Notes: a model not told the origin generated them from the sequence alone. A stretch of DNA of 20,935 nucleotides from Silene noctiflora (GCA_009801015.1 VHZZ01017396.1:8800-29734); one strand, 5' to 3'. Positions 1 to 9,679 are shown, counted from the first letter of the stretch. Numbers and translations are program-made.

Positions 1-1339
1 CCTGAATGGAAGTGGGAATCGATCTCTATGGACTTTATAGTGGGTTTACCGAGGAGTCAGCAGGGTAACAACATGATTTGGGTGATAGTAGATCGATTGA
101 CTAAGTCGGCTCACTTTGTTTCAATGAAAGATACTTGGAGCAAGGTTCAGTTGGCTCTTGGGTACCGGAAGCATGTGGTGAAGTTTCATGGGGTCCTTAA
201 GGATATTGTGTCGGATAGCTAGAGATACGAGGTTTATTTCTCGGTTTTGGCAAGAGTTGCGGGAGTTGATGGGAACGACTTTGAAGATGAGTACTGCTTT
301 TCATCCTGCGACAGATGGACAGACGGAGAGGACCATAAAGACTTTAGAGGATATGCTACGAGCTTGTGTGATGGAGTTTGGGGGTAGTTGGGAAGATCGG
401 TTGTATTTGATTGAGTTCTCGTACAATAACAGCTACCATACGAGTATTGGTATGGCTCCGTTTGAGGCTTTGTATGGGTGGCNGTGTAGGAGTCNGATTT
501 GCTGGGATGATAGTGCTGAGGCAGCGGTTTTAGGACCACNGCTGGTTCAGGAGATGATAGAGTAAGTGAAAGTGATTAGGCAAAAGATGAAAGCGGCCCA
601 GGATCGACAAAAGAGTTATGCGGATTTACATCGTCGGGACTTAGAGTTCCAGGTTGGAGATAAGGTTCTTTTGAAGGTGTCTCCTATGCGTGGTGTTATG
701 AGATTTAGGAAGAAAGAGAAGCTGAGTCAGAAGTTCATTGGGCCTTACGATATTTTGGATCGCGTGGGTGAGGTTGCTTATAGATTAGCCTTACCACCGG
801 CTTTGGATCGGGTACATAATTTTTTTCATGTCTCTCAGTTGCGTAAGTATGTGAGTGATCATTCCCATGTGCTAGAAGTGGAAGATATCGAGCTGGATGA
901 TTCGTCATCATATCTTGAGGTCCCAAAGCAGATTCTTGACCGCAAGGTTAGGAAAACTAGGTCCGAGGAGACGGTTTTTCTTAAGGTGCTGTGGTCTAAT
1001 CATGAGGTAGAGTAAGCTACATGGGAGGCGGGAGAGGCTATGCGCGAGCGGTATCCGTCTCTTTTTGATCAAGTATGTGTGGTTACGGGGATGTAACCGT
1101 GTTTCTTTTGGGGGGTAGGAGATGATCGCATAAGGTTTTTGGGTGTGGTTTTATGTTAGTTTGGTTTATTTGATGTCGTTTAGTCAGTTTGTGTTGTAGT
1201 TGGGAGTTTTGTTTTCGAGTATGTGTGGTGGTAGTGGTGCGTATGTTGGTTGTGGAGTGATAGTGTGTTGGGATAATATGTTTTTTTCTTATGTATGGGT
1301 CGAACTTTGGGGATAAAGTTCCTTTTAAGAAGAGAAGAC

Positions 1340-2712
1340 TGTAATAATACGGTTTTCTGTGCCTGTAGCTACTCTATCGAGTAGGGCTTACTCTGTCCAG
1401 TAAATTATGTCAGTTTTGGAATCAGGCTCTGCCTAATGGGTACTCGATCGAGTAGGGGTGGTACTCGATCGAGTAAGGGGCACTCGATCGAGTACGTCAC
1501 TTACTTGATCGAGTATGTCACTTACTCGATCGAGTAAGTCTGTCTTACGGGTCTTGTTAGTCGGGTTTTGTTAATAACGCGAGATTAATATGTTAATTAC
1601 ATCAACAGTTTCTTTCACTTTCATAATACATCTTTCTCAAAAAACCTTTCAAAAAGCAAGATAGAACGTAGGTTTGTCTTCCTCGCGTTATTAGCAAATC
1701 CAAAGGCTAGAGTCGTCGGTTTCCGAAGCTCTTTACATCATTTTGATCGTTGTCCCGTGGGTAAGTCTTGAGTACCGTTTTCATGTCGATTAGTTTATGT
1801 TGTTAAAACCCTAATTGGGTGTTGTGGGGATTAATTGGGGGGTTTTGTGGTGGTGATTGTAATTGTGTAATTGTATGTTTGTATAGGAGGTGAATTCGTA
1901 GAGGAGCGTTTCTGAGCATTGATTGTTTACTTCGTGGTGATTGCCTTTCAGGTAGGGTTTCCCTACTCGGTTACTGATTTCACGTATTTTGTATTGATTG
2001 TATTGTTTATTATGTTTATGGATGTTTGGATGTTGGATGTATGTTGTGGTATGGTGGAATCGTTGTACTGTCTGTGTTGCGAGATGCGTCCTCGGTTGAG
2101 TGGGGTCACTTGCGGGAGTGACTTCACGCCCTTGATTCGCCCTCCGTGGAACCCGCCACGGGAGGGGATGTGCACATTAATGAACATGGGTTTTCGCTCG
2201 GATAAGATGAGCGGGGCTTAGGTGGGAACGGCTGCGGTCCCCCACTGGCAGGGCTACACACCTCGAGTGTGTAGTCAGTGATGTGGAGTGATGATGGAGT
2301 TGGCGTGGCTTGTGTTGTTTTCTATATTTGGTTTCTGTTGTCAGTAACTGACCCCGTTTTGTGTTTTGAAAACTGTGGTGATCCATTCGGGGATGGGGAG
2401 CAATTGTTAAGCAAGTTTGATATGCATGCGCATGGGATGGCTGAGTGATCACCACGAGTCTAGAAGGCTTCCATTGTGTCCATGTTCAGTAGCTTGTTCT
2501 TAGACTTAGAGACTTTAGTAGTTTTATCTTTTGGACCTTTTGTATCTTTGTTAGACAGTTCTGGGTAGACGGTTGTAATCAGTTAAATTCTTTATTTAAA
2601 TTATGTTTCTTTATTGTCTATTTGATTATCATTGCCTCGGGAAACCGATATGGTAACACATCTATGCCTATGGTGGCCTTGGTAAGGCAGTTTGGAGTAT
2701 GAGGGTGTTACA
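1340..2712 (+). repeat. 3' LTR of the gypsy fossil
   Basis: The LTR starts with TGTAATAATACGG directly after a purine-rich tract and ends with GGGTGTTACA, so it has TG...CA ends and is about 1.37 kb long. The left part (1370-1536) holds a cluster of short perfect or near-perfect palindromes. A second small palindrome, GTAGGG-TTT-CCCTAC, lies near 1953-1967. The base after the LTR is the start of unrelated sequence (GATCC...), which should be the right copy of the 5-bp target duplication; the left copy is outside the window. Confidence 0.8.
1370..1536. repeat. Cluster of six TACTCGATCGAGTA-type palindromes
   Basis: Six copies of a 14-bp palindrome lie at 1370-1383, 1441-1454, 1462-1475, 1481-1494, 1502-1515 and 1523-1536. 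Copies two, three and six are exact TACTCGATCGAGTA; the others differ by one base. The last five start 19 to 21 bp apart, close to two helical turns. They lie near the start of the LTR, in the region expected to be U3. A role as protein binding sites is possible but only inferred from the symmetry and spacing. Confidence 0.85.
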
Positions 2713-3433
2713 GATCCCACAAGGAAGGTCTTTTCTTGATTTAATGTGTGCAAAAGTTAAGTAACAAAATGGGGGGTTTTGGTATATGGATTGATCTAAT
2801 CTACTAAAATAGTAATCTAATGCAATAAAGTGTAAAACAATATAAATAAATGGATGTAAACAAATATGAGAATAATTCTTAGACCAAGTAATTTCCACCA
2901 ATTAGTTATGAATTGATCATTGACTCTTCTAATCTATATTGTTGAATACTTTGCTATGAAGTTGTTGACTTCTAATTCCACATAATATTAGTTATAAGCT
3001 ACAAGCGTAAACAAATAACCCTTACAATATTGTCAATTTAGTCAAACGCTTAATTGTATCAAAATTGTATAATAAAGCAATGGAATTTAGCAAAGATGAA
3101 TTAATGAAGAAAACAAGCGATGCTTCACTATGATTCATACAAGTTTAATCTTTTATAACTCAAAAATGATGAATTAGCATACTACTTGATGAATTATAAT
3201 TGCTACAATGGAGTAGATAAACAAACAAAAGATTCATTCACCTAATCTAGCAATGGTTAATTAAATAATAACAACTAGTTGATCATTCTAGGTGCATAAA
3301 TAACAAACCAACATTAATCCAAAATTAAACTTGATATTCAAACAATTAAATATAAATAGAATAAGAGTCTTACAATTCAAGAACTAAATAAGCTTCAAGA
3401 ACTTGTTCCAAGATGTAGAACTTAGCCCTCCAT

Positions 3434-3450
3434 ACAAATAAAACTAATTA
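3434..3450. repeat. Left target-site duplication of the SINE
   Basis: ACAAATAAAACTAATTA, 17 bp, is repeated exactly at 3573-3589 on the other side of the SINE. The perfect match implies a fairly recent insertion. Confidence 0.9.
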
Positions 3451-3572
3451 CCGAAGATGTCTTAGTCTAGTGGTTAAGACGGAGGTATTGTGGACAATAG
3501 GTCCCAGGTTCGAATCCCCCCTCCCCTATATTGTATTGCTACTATGTGCGCGCTTCGTGAAACCAAAAAAAA
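3451..3572 (+). mobile_element. tRNA-derived SINE with intact promoter boxes
   Basis: This short retroposon of about 120 bp shows an RNA polymerase III A box (TAGTCTAGTGG, 3464-3474) and a B box (GGTTCGAATCC, about 3507-3517), a short non-tRNA tail, and a 3' run of A. It is flanked by a perfect 17-bp target-site duplication (3434-3450 and 3573-3589), which fixes both ends. It is non-autonomous and would depend on LINE machinery. It sits in the minus-strand LTR-like fossil and is therefore younger than it. The 3' end (TGTGCGCGCTTCGTGAAACC then A) resembles the 3' end of the SINE near 16440-16548, so both may be one family. A functional tRNA gene is unlikely because the two ends do not form an acceptor stem. 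Confidence 0.88.
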
Positions 3573-3589
3573 ACAAATAAAACTAATTA
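3573..3589. repeat. Right target-site duplication of the SINE
   Basis: This is the exact second copy of the 17-bp sequence at 3434-3450, directly after the A-rich tail of the SINE. Confidence 0.9.
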
Positions 3590-3801
3590 AAACAAACTAG
3601 AAATTAGAAATTGTTTTTGTGTATTCCAATGATTAAAATGTAGAGAAGTATGTAAAAGTATATAAAAGTGTGTGGAAATTGATCAACAACATCTCCTTAT
3701 ATAGGTCTTCAAAGAGCATCTCCATAAAGTCCCATAAAGAATGAGCATAATTGCCACAATAAAGGAGAATTAAGGAGTTGTTGGAATCCAATGCCAAACC
3801 T

Positions 3802-3887
3802 CTCCTAGAGGCATTTTGCCTCTCCAAGAGGCTAGAAGTTCAAGAGTCTTTTCTTTGCCACTCCTAGAGGCATTTTGCCTCTAGGAG
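3802..3887. repeat. Inverted and direct repeats in the minus-strand LTR-like region
   Basis: A 22-bp sequence beginning CTCCTAGAGGCATTTTGC occurs at 3802-3823 and again at 3861-3882. The second copy extends into a perfect hairpin: CTCCTAGAGGCA (3861-3872), loop TTT, TGCCTCTAGGAG (3876-3887). The first copy is an imperfect version. They lie about 100 to 190 bp upstream of the minus-strand TATA box, so they would be U3 elements if this is an LTR. Confidence 0.8.
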
Positions 3888-4160
3888 AGGCATTACCTCG
3901 TGATGCTTTTTGGCTTTGACTTTAGTCTTTGGGCCTTGACTTGCTTCAAAATCCATAATCACATGACATCTTTAGCCCAATACCAACCTCTAAAGAAGCC
4001 CTCTCCATACATAACAACAAACCAATCCATTTAACCCATAAGTACACACAAGTCCATCCCAAACCAACACCAAAGACAATTGAACTAAAATCCACCAAAA
4101 ATGCTTCTCAACCTACAAATTAACCATCAAAATAACCTTTATTAACCCATACTAAACTAG

Positions 4161-5560
4161 ACTAATCAGAATGTGTTGGCTAGTTTGTGGAGGTGAGATT
4201 CCAACGTGTCAGAATGTGTTAAGGGATGTTTGTGTTTTTTTAATATTTATAGATAGATACTCCCTATGATTTAAAGTGTTTTCAAATTTCAAATTCATTA
4301 TAAAAACTAGATATACATCGGGTATATTTTGTCAAATCCACCTTGAAAACACAACTTAGTCAACACAACCAAGCCTTTACAAAACGAACCTTACAAAACT
4401 GATATAACCCAAGTAAACAACACCAATGTTTATTTGTACGAACAAACCATATATGATCCCCAAATAAAAATAATAACTTGATAATAAACGAAAATAATCC
4501 AATTTTAAAATGATCCAATCCCGACCTGACCATAACTCTGACTCGTTTAACAAGTCTAACCACACGTGCACACACTACACCCCATTCAAGACTCAATACT
4601 TCTTTTCCAAAAAAATAAAGGGATTTGCTAAATCCCGCGGACTAGTTTTCTAAATCCCGCACATTTTGCCTATAACATTCCATAGTTGCTCTTTTTCGTG
4701 AAAGAAAATAAAGAAGACTTCCCTCCTTTCTTTATTCTCAAAACCTAACTAATTCGTTAATATTTCGACAATAATGGATCGTAATTTGCGCATATCACAT
4801 GTAATTTTTCTGTTTTTGTCAACAACTTTTTTTAATAACGTGTTTTAATCGATTTAACTAATTTTTTTTTTATTAAAAAAAAGTTTATTTTAAAATTAGG
4901 GTTTGGATTGATGTCGATTACAATTAATCGGGCTGTTGAAGGGGTGGTTGTGGGGTTGTTGAACAGGCCGGAGTAGGGTGATCGAAGGCCCGTTATGGGT
5001 AGTCGGAGGGATTTGAACAAAGAACTACACTAATTATAGCCCTTGAACAATATGAACATGCCGCTACTGGAATAATGACCGAGGGATTTGAACCTGAACT
5101 TTGCAGGTTACCCTTGAAAATAAGAAAACATTCATCAACAGTGAGTTTCAATTTTACATTTTTAGGTGCTATTCTGAGAGATGCAGACTTGTAAGATCAT
5201 GATTTCTTTTTAAATGAATAGAAGAATTTGCAAAGCTCTAAAATAACCGGTATAGGAAGGGTTAAGGTGGTCGACGGGTGCGGTTGTGAGTTTCTGCAAT
5301 ATTCGTGCGCAAGGAGAGGTTGGGGTGGTCGGCGCGGTGGTAGGTGGTCGACGCCGATATCGGGGCGGGTATGGGTGGCCACCGGTAGGATGGGGGAGGG
5401 AGAGGGGGTTAGTAGTCTTGAGTGTTTTAGAGAGATCGTTGTATACAACACATGTTTTCCCCTTTTTTTCTTTTTTTCTTTCTCTCTCTTAGGTCGTGGG
5501 AGAAATGAGATGGGCATAATCGGAATAAAGAGTTAAAATGGGCGGGGTTGAGTAAATTGG
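4161..5560. other. Unassigned spacer with short repeats
   Basis: I see no supportable gene here. TCAGAATGTGTT occurs twice (4166-4177 and 4209-4220). CTAAATCCCGC occurs twice near 4630-4660. GAGGGATTTGAAC occurs twice (about 5006-5018 and 5085-5097); on the minus strand this reads GTTCAAATCCCTC, similar to a tRNA T-arm or B box, so a worn SINE is possible. A pyrimidine-rich stretch leads into an ATG at about 4773 with a short hydrophobic reading frame of about two dozen codons, too short to call. Around 5260-5410 the plus strand is GC- and G-rich. The open frames there are best explained by that composition. Confidence 0.5.
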
Positions 5561-5754
5561 TGCGTGAAATTTAAAAATTATCAAAAGAAAAGAAAAAAGA
5601 AAAAAAAAAGAGAAAAAAAAAAAAAAAAACTCAAAAACTCAAAAAGTCAAGAGTCAAGAGTCAAGACTCCCCACCTCCTTCTTGTATTACTAGTACTCCA
5701 CCTTCCCACACACTTCAGTTCTCACACATTTCCAATCTCACCCAGCACCCCAAA
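5561..5754 (+). promoter_or_regulatory. Promoter-proximal region and leader of the OST3/6 gene
   Basis: From about 5580 to 5635 there is an almost pure A/G tract. Then AGTCAA occurs three times at exact 7-bp steps (5645-5650, 5652-5657, 5659-5664). On the minus strand each reads TTGACT, the W-box core bound by WRKY factors. Next comes a pyrimidine-rich stretch (about 5666-5754) typical of plant transcription start regions and 5' leaders. No convincing TATA box is seen. The exact start of transcription is unknown. Confidence 0.5.
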
Positions 5755-6786
5755 ATGTCTCCTCCACCACTTCTCCTCTCCCTCCTCCTCCTAACCCTAA
5801 CCCTCCTAACCACCCTCACCACCCAAACCCCAACCACAGACCTAATCGAAGAACTCATCCACCTCCGATCCGAATCCCCATCTGGTGTAATCCACCTAAC
5901 CGACCACCTCCTAACCCGAATCACCACCCTCCCAACCCCACGTCCATTCTCCTTCCTAATCTTCTTCGACGCTCAAAACCTCCACTCCAAATCCGAACTT
6001 CAACTCCCAACCCTCCTCTCCGAATTCTCCCTCGTCTCCTCTTCCTTCCTAACCAACACCCAAAACGACGACGTTTCTTCCTCCAACCCTAAGCTCTTCT
6101 TCTTCCAACTCGAGTTCCAACACTCCCAACGGTCGTTCTCCCGCTTCGGCGTAAACTCCCTACCCCACATCCGCCTCGTGCTCCCTCACGTGACGGATTT
6201 GGAGAAATCGGATAAGATGGACCAGGGCGATTTCTCTCGACTCGCTGAGTCAATGTCCGACTTTGTCGAGTCAAGGACAAAAGTCTCTGTGGGGCCTATT
6301 CACCGCCCGCCGTTCCTATCCCCCGCGAAGATCGCGATTATTCTTGCGATCCTCGCGGTGTGGACACCGTTTGCGGTGAAACGGTTTCTTCAAGGGAATA
6401 CATTGTTGCATGATTATAAGATTTGGATGTTTGGTGCTACGTTTGTGTACTTTTTCAGCGTTTCGGGTACTATGCATAATATAATTAGGAAAATGCCTAT
6501 GTTTATTACCGATAGGAATGATCCGAGTAAGTTGGTGTTCTTTTATCAGGGGTCTGGGATGCAGTTGGGTGCTGAGGGTTTTGCGGTGGGGTTTTTGTAT
6601 ACGGTTGTTGGGGTTTTGCTCGGGTTTGTGACTCATGGGGTTGTTAAGATTAGGAGTTTGAAGGTGCAGAGGTTTTTGATGGTTTTCGCATTGATTGTGT
6701 CGTTTTGGGCTGTTAAGAAGGTTGTTTATCTGGATAATTGGAAGACTGGTTATGGTATTCATGCTTACTGGCCTTCTAGCTGGTGA
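5755..6786 (+). CDS. OST3/6: OST3/OST6-type subunit of the oligosaccharyltransferase complex
   Basis: The product is a 343-residue single-exon protein matching the plant OST3/OST6 family, homologous to yeast Ost3p/Ost6p and human TUSC3/MAGT1. This is an accessory subunit of the ER-membrane complex that transfers the lipid-linked glycan to asparagine of nascent proteins. Residues 1-24 form a hydrophobic signal peptide. About 28-180 is the lumenal thioredoxin-like domain with the cis-proline region SLPHIRLV (135-142). Four membrane spans follow (about 191-212, 221-243, 274-297, 303-325). The most family-typical stretches are MHNIIRKMPMF, FYQGSGMQLGAEGFAVGFLY and the C-terminal GYGIHAYWPSSW. The CxxC redox motif of the yeast and human proteins is absent, and the whole protein has no cysteine. 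From recall, the plant proteins also lack CxxC and are close to this length, so the gene looks complete and functional. The ATG at 5755 opens the signal peptide directly and has a good context (AAAATGTC). Confidence 0.95.
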   Translation: MSPPPLLLSLLLLTLTLLTTLTTQTPTTDLIEELIHLRSESPSGVIHLTDHLLTRITTLPTPRPFSFLIFFDAQNLHSKSELQLPTLLSEFSLVSSSFLTNTQNDDVSSSNPKLFFFQLEFQHSQRSFSRFGVNSLPHIRLVLPHVTDLEKSDKMDQGDFSRLAESMSDFVESRTKVSVGPIHRPPFLSPAKIAIILAILAVWTPFAVKRFLQGNTLLHDYKIWMFGATFVYFFSVSGTMHNIIRKMPMFITDRNDPSKLVFFYQGSGMQLGAEGFAVGFLYTVVGVLLGFVTHGVVKIRSLKVQRFLMVFALIVSFWAVKKVVYLDNWKTGYGIHAYWPSSW

Positions 6787-8693
6787 TTTCACGATATTTG
6801 TAAGGGGTAATGTTGTTGTTGAACCTTGACATTTTTCGGTTTTGTTTGGAACATAGATATGACAAATGAGAATCAGTATTAGTTCTAATACGAGTACTTC
6901 TCTTGAGATTTGATCTTGCGTTTTGTTTATGTTTTAATTATCTTGTTTGCCGGATAGATTTATTGCTCTACTTGCTATTCAAATTGCGTATGCTAATATT
7001 ATTGATACAATCTATAATCTATTGCACCAATTTGGTTTTGGGTAGCAACACGGTTCCTTTGTAGAAACAGTTTCCTTTGAAAAGCTCTAGTCTTGAATTC
7101 CTTTGTTGTTACTTCTACCATTTGCTAGAATGATCAAGTTAGTGCTAGAGGTCAATGCTGTAGCATTGTTTTATATGTCAGTTTTAACTCGAGTTAGCTT
7201 GTGATCTTTGTTGTGATATGAGTCTGTTCTGCTTAGCGTATGCTAATAGCTGGTGCCATTCTAAGTTTCGCTAAAATGGGCGCTAGATGGAATTTGTTTT
7301 ATGTGTTTTAGTGTATGATATTCTTAGGATCGACAAGTATCTCCAACATCACTGCCTAGTCTACCTTTCTAATTAGGATACAGTTCTAAGGAACGGTGTA
7401 TTGGTTAATGTTACTTCCATTCTTCACTCATGGGTTGTGCTTGTGTCTGACCTGACCCTTAATGAGTATGGAATCTGCGCCTTACTAATTGGAGACCTCT
7501 CCTTGAAGAACAATTAGCCGAAGGGGGAGGATCTCATGACAATAGTAGATGAAGAGATTATGTATGAAACAGTTAATGTGATACTCCGTATTAACCTATT
7601 CTCTTATTTTGCTGTTAGTAATAGCTGTAAATATATTTAGAATGAAGAGAATGTGTATTAAACATTTAGTCTGACATTAAATAATTTCAAGTTATACTCC
7701 GTAGTATATAATCTGTTTTGATTTAAAAATGTGTCTTCCTGACCGTATCCCCATTTTAGGATCAAGTCCGTGTGTCTAAGTTAGTCCTGCTCAGTGTGAC
7801 ACTTAGATATGTACCCATGTGAAATACCATAGAGAGTCTGTAGAACAAAATGCTAGCTATGTGAACAAGAATAGTATGAGAATTCCTCTCTGTGTTTCCT
7901 TGCGTGTGCATTTTATGCAGGTGATGGTGGTTTGTTGCTGCAAGTCACAATCCAGCTTATTAAACCTTTTTGCTCTATAGATGAGAACTCCACTTTTGTC
8001 AATCTGACATCTACATTCTTCAATCAGTTGGGTAATGATAAAACCCAACCTAGTGGTGTGACAGTTTGACGTCTTTCGATCATGTTTACTTGGTAAATTT
8101 CTCTCAGTATACATCAAGCATATTATTGTCACTGAGTGTGATTTGAGATGGGTAAGGGTAGAAAGAAGAATAGCAGGCAGGTTATTTTGAAACCTAGTGG
8201 TAAGATTGCTATAACCTTTGCTCCTGATACTTGACTGAAAAAAGGTTCAATTTTAGCCTACTTGACTAGTCAAGGATGTTTAGTTAGGAAATTTACTGAA
8301 CAAATTCAAGACTTAACATTTCATTCAATCTGTGTTACCTTTTGGAATGAAAATGCACATGTTAAAACGGAAATATACCGAACTTAAGTGTTATTTCAAT
8401 AATAGTTTCATGCCATGTCTGTGTCATTCTAAAATAGTTTTCAGTTTCAACCTGTTTTGGCCAATTTGTCCTGTGTTTGCCTATCTTGTTTCCTCTGTTG
8501 GTCTGTACAAAGAGACGGAGCTTTCCGCATTAGTGCTAGATTTTCGCTGTTTTGTTCCTCCTACTATCATTAAATCTATAATCAGGATTTCTTTGTTTAG
8601 AAGGACTAATCATTTCATTTGTTTTTACGGTAATAAGTGGATGAATGTCAAGTAATGAGAGATTCATTGGTATAAGATTTATCACGGGGTTGA

Positions 8694-8713
8694 TTTTTTT
8701 TTTTTTTTTTTTT
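8694..8713. repeat. Poly(T) run
   Basis: Twenty consecutive T. It could be simple-repeat expansion or the poly(A) tail of an old minus-strand retroposon, but the flanks show no clear target duplication. Confidence 0.8.
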
Positions 8714-9462
8714 AATCTGAAGTTGATCCATCATGTGTGACAGTTTGAGTTTATTTCAAATTATCCATTAGCTGAATTTTCTGCTGGCTCTGCCACCGGT
8801 GTTGGGATTTGTCATTTTGAATTGGAACCATGTCAAGTCCGACAAAGATCGGGTGGGTTAGCTGCAAGTAGGATGGCCCTACTCGAGTCTCTAGTCTTGA
8901 CTCTTTGAGTCACTTTGAAGTAATTTGTTTGTTTTAGACTTGTCCTATTCTAGAGGATTAACATAGTTTCCTTTCCTTATAAAAAATAAAAACATTTTGG
9001 GCTTCACGGGTTAGGTAACTTGGATCAAATAAAGTGTGTCGGATATGTTTTGACAAATATAAATATTCACAAATTCTGAAGAGATACGGTATGACTTAGT
9101 AATACATATTAGTGCGCACATGCGGTAAAACAAATCTAAGAATGCGTATTGGAAATAGAAAATGCGTTAAGAAAACGCAGTTTTGATGTGCAGATTAGTC
9201 GGCCTGTTACGATTCCGTGGGTTAGCATTAGCGTGAAAATACAACGAATTTGATGCTCTCTTACTCTGCATCTTTCAACCATAATTCCCTCAATGCCCTC
9301 AGTTATACTATGTGTTGCAAAATCCAGAAGATGCTTGTTATTTTAGAGCACTTTGTCACAGCTGAAATGTCAATTTTTTTTTTTATTCTAATCCAGAAAG
9401 ATTATAGACTGAACAAACCAAACCATTAAAACCAAAGTCTTGTGCAAATTTTGCTTCTACCC

Positions 9463-9495
9463 ATAAGAATAAGAATAAGAATAAGAATAAGAATA
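9463..9495. repeat. (ATAAGA)n microsatellite
   Basis: About five and a half perfect copies of the hexamer ATAAGA, in the spacer upstream of the NTF2 gene. Confidence 0.95.
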
Positions 9496-9637
9496 TATCA
9501 CAGTATCAATCCCGATACAGCTATAAGGTGAATTGCATTATTGTACTGCAATGCCGCAGTTTACAATGACATATAAACATATCGGATGTTCCAATTATAT
9601 ATCGGCCTCTATTTACTGTATGGTTAAATAAATATTG

Positions 9638-9679
9638 ACCAATTACTCGGTGTATTGGTTAGGTTTCTGTTATAAAAGG
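9638..9679 (+). promoter_or_regulatory. Possible distal promoter of NTF2: CCAAT plus TATA box
   Basis: CCAAT lies at about 9639-9643, and a consensus TATAAAAGG at 9671-9679, about 290 bp before the NTF2 start codon. If used it would give a leader of roughly 260 nt. A second TATA box closer to the gene competes with it. Confidence 0.35.

Larger units (their letters stand above)
1..2712 (+). mobile_element. Ty3/gypsy chromovirus fossil: 3' part of pol plus 3' LTR
   Basis: This is the right-hand part of a Ty3/gypsy LTR retrotransposon that runs in from the left edge. Visible parts in order are the integrase core (about 28-590, with the HPATDGQTER-type motif near 300-330), the integrase GPY/F region (about 735-850, containing KFIGPYDIL), a chromodomain-like tail (about 918-1095, containing VLWSNHEVE), a short purine-rich stretch just before the LTR, and the 3' LTR. 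The chromodomain-like tail and general character place it in the chromovirus group, probably Tekay/Del-like; the lineage is an inference. The element is broken, with a few breaks in the visible coding part, so it is a fossil. Three undetermined bases lie between 483 and 540. Age cannot be estimated because only one LTR is in the window. Confidence 0.9.
2713..4160 (-). mobile_element. Minus-strand LTR-like fossil, interrupted by the gypsy element and by a SINE
   Basis: This AT-rich stretch has no host gene. Read on the minus strand it looks like part of an LTR. It has a TATA-type promoter (CTATATAAGG, at plus-strand 3695-3704), short inverted repeats upstream of that (3802-3887), and at the far end a phrase (CTTGTGGGATC) of the kind often seen near the end of plant gypsy 5' LTRs. 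The gypsy LTR abuts that phrase at 2712/2713, so it appears to have inserted there. The right end is not sharply defined; 4160 is approximate. The family is unresolved. Treat it as a partial, broken fossil. Confidence 0.4.
6787..9630. other. 3' flank of OST3/6 and long AT-rich spacer
   Basis: The OST3/6 3' UTR must begin here; its end is not evident. No gene could be supported in the rest. Things visible: ATACTCCGTA at 7581-7590 and 7694-7703; a 14-bp sequence CGGTGTATTGGTTA at 7394-7407 that recurs at 9648-9661; a 28-codon ORF at 8148-8234 with a basic start (MGKGRKKNSRQ), too short to call; and a 20-base T run at 8694-8713. Longer open frames on either strand near 7857-8132 and 8332-8655 have no recognisable motifs. 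Confidence 0.55.

Noticed and set aside
1441-1536. CRISPR-like regular repeats
   Set aside because: Repeats of 14 bp with spacers of about 6 bp inside a plant LTR are not a CRISPR array.
3457-3530. A possible tRNA gene (A and B boxes present)
   Set aside because: The ends do not pair into an acceptor stem, the arms are imperfect, and the target duplication with an A tail shows it is a SINE.
4360-5020. Minus-strand open frames upstream of OST3/6
   Set aside because: Composition-driven frames rich in hydrophobic and basic residues with no motif, no promoter and mutually overlapping.
4985-5110. A worn SINE suggested by two GAGGGATTTGAAC copies
   Set aside because: Only the B-box-like part is seen; no A box at the right distance, no tail and no target duplication.
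5228-5536. Open frames on both strands in the G-rich patch
   Set aside because: Glycine/arginine-rich and proline-rich translations that follow from the GC skew; the low-complexity T run forces the FFFFF part. No family features.
5790-5815. Telomere-like CCCTAACCCTAACC
   Set aside because: It is part of the OST3/6 signal peptide codons (Leu-Thr repeats), not an interstitial telomere.
8148-8234. Small ORF of 28 codons starting MGKGRKKN
   Set aside because: Too short and without recognisable relatives; mentioned in the spacer entry only.
7857-8655. Two longer ORFs in the OST3/6-NTF2 spacer
   Set aside because: No recognisable domain, AT-driven composition, and no supporting promoter or splice signals.
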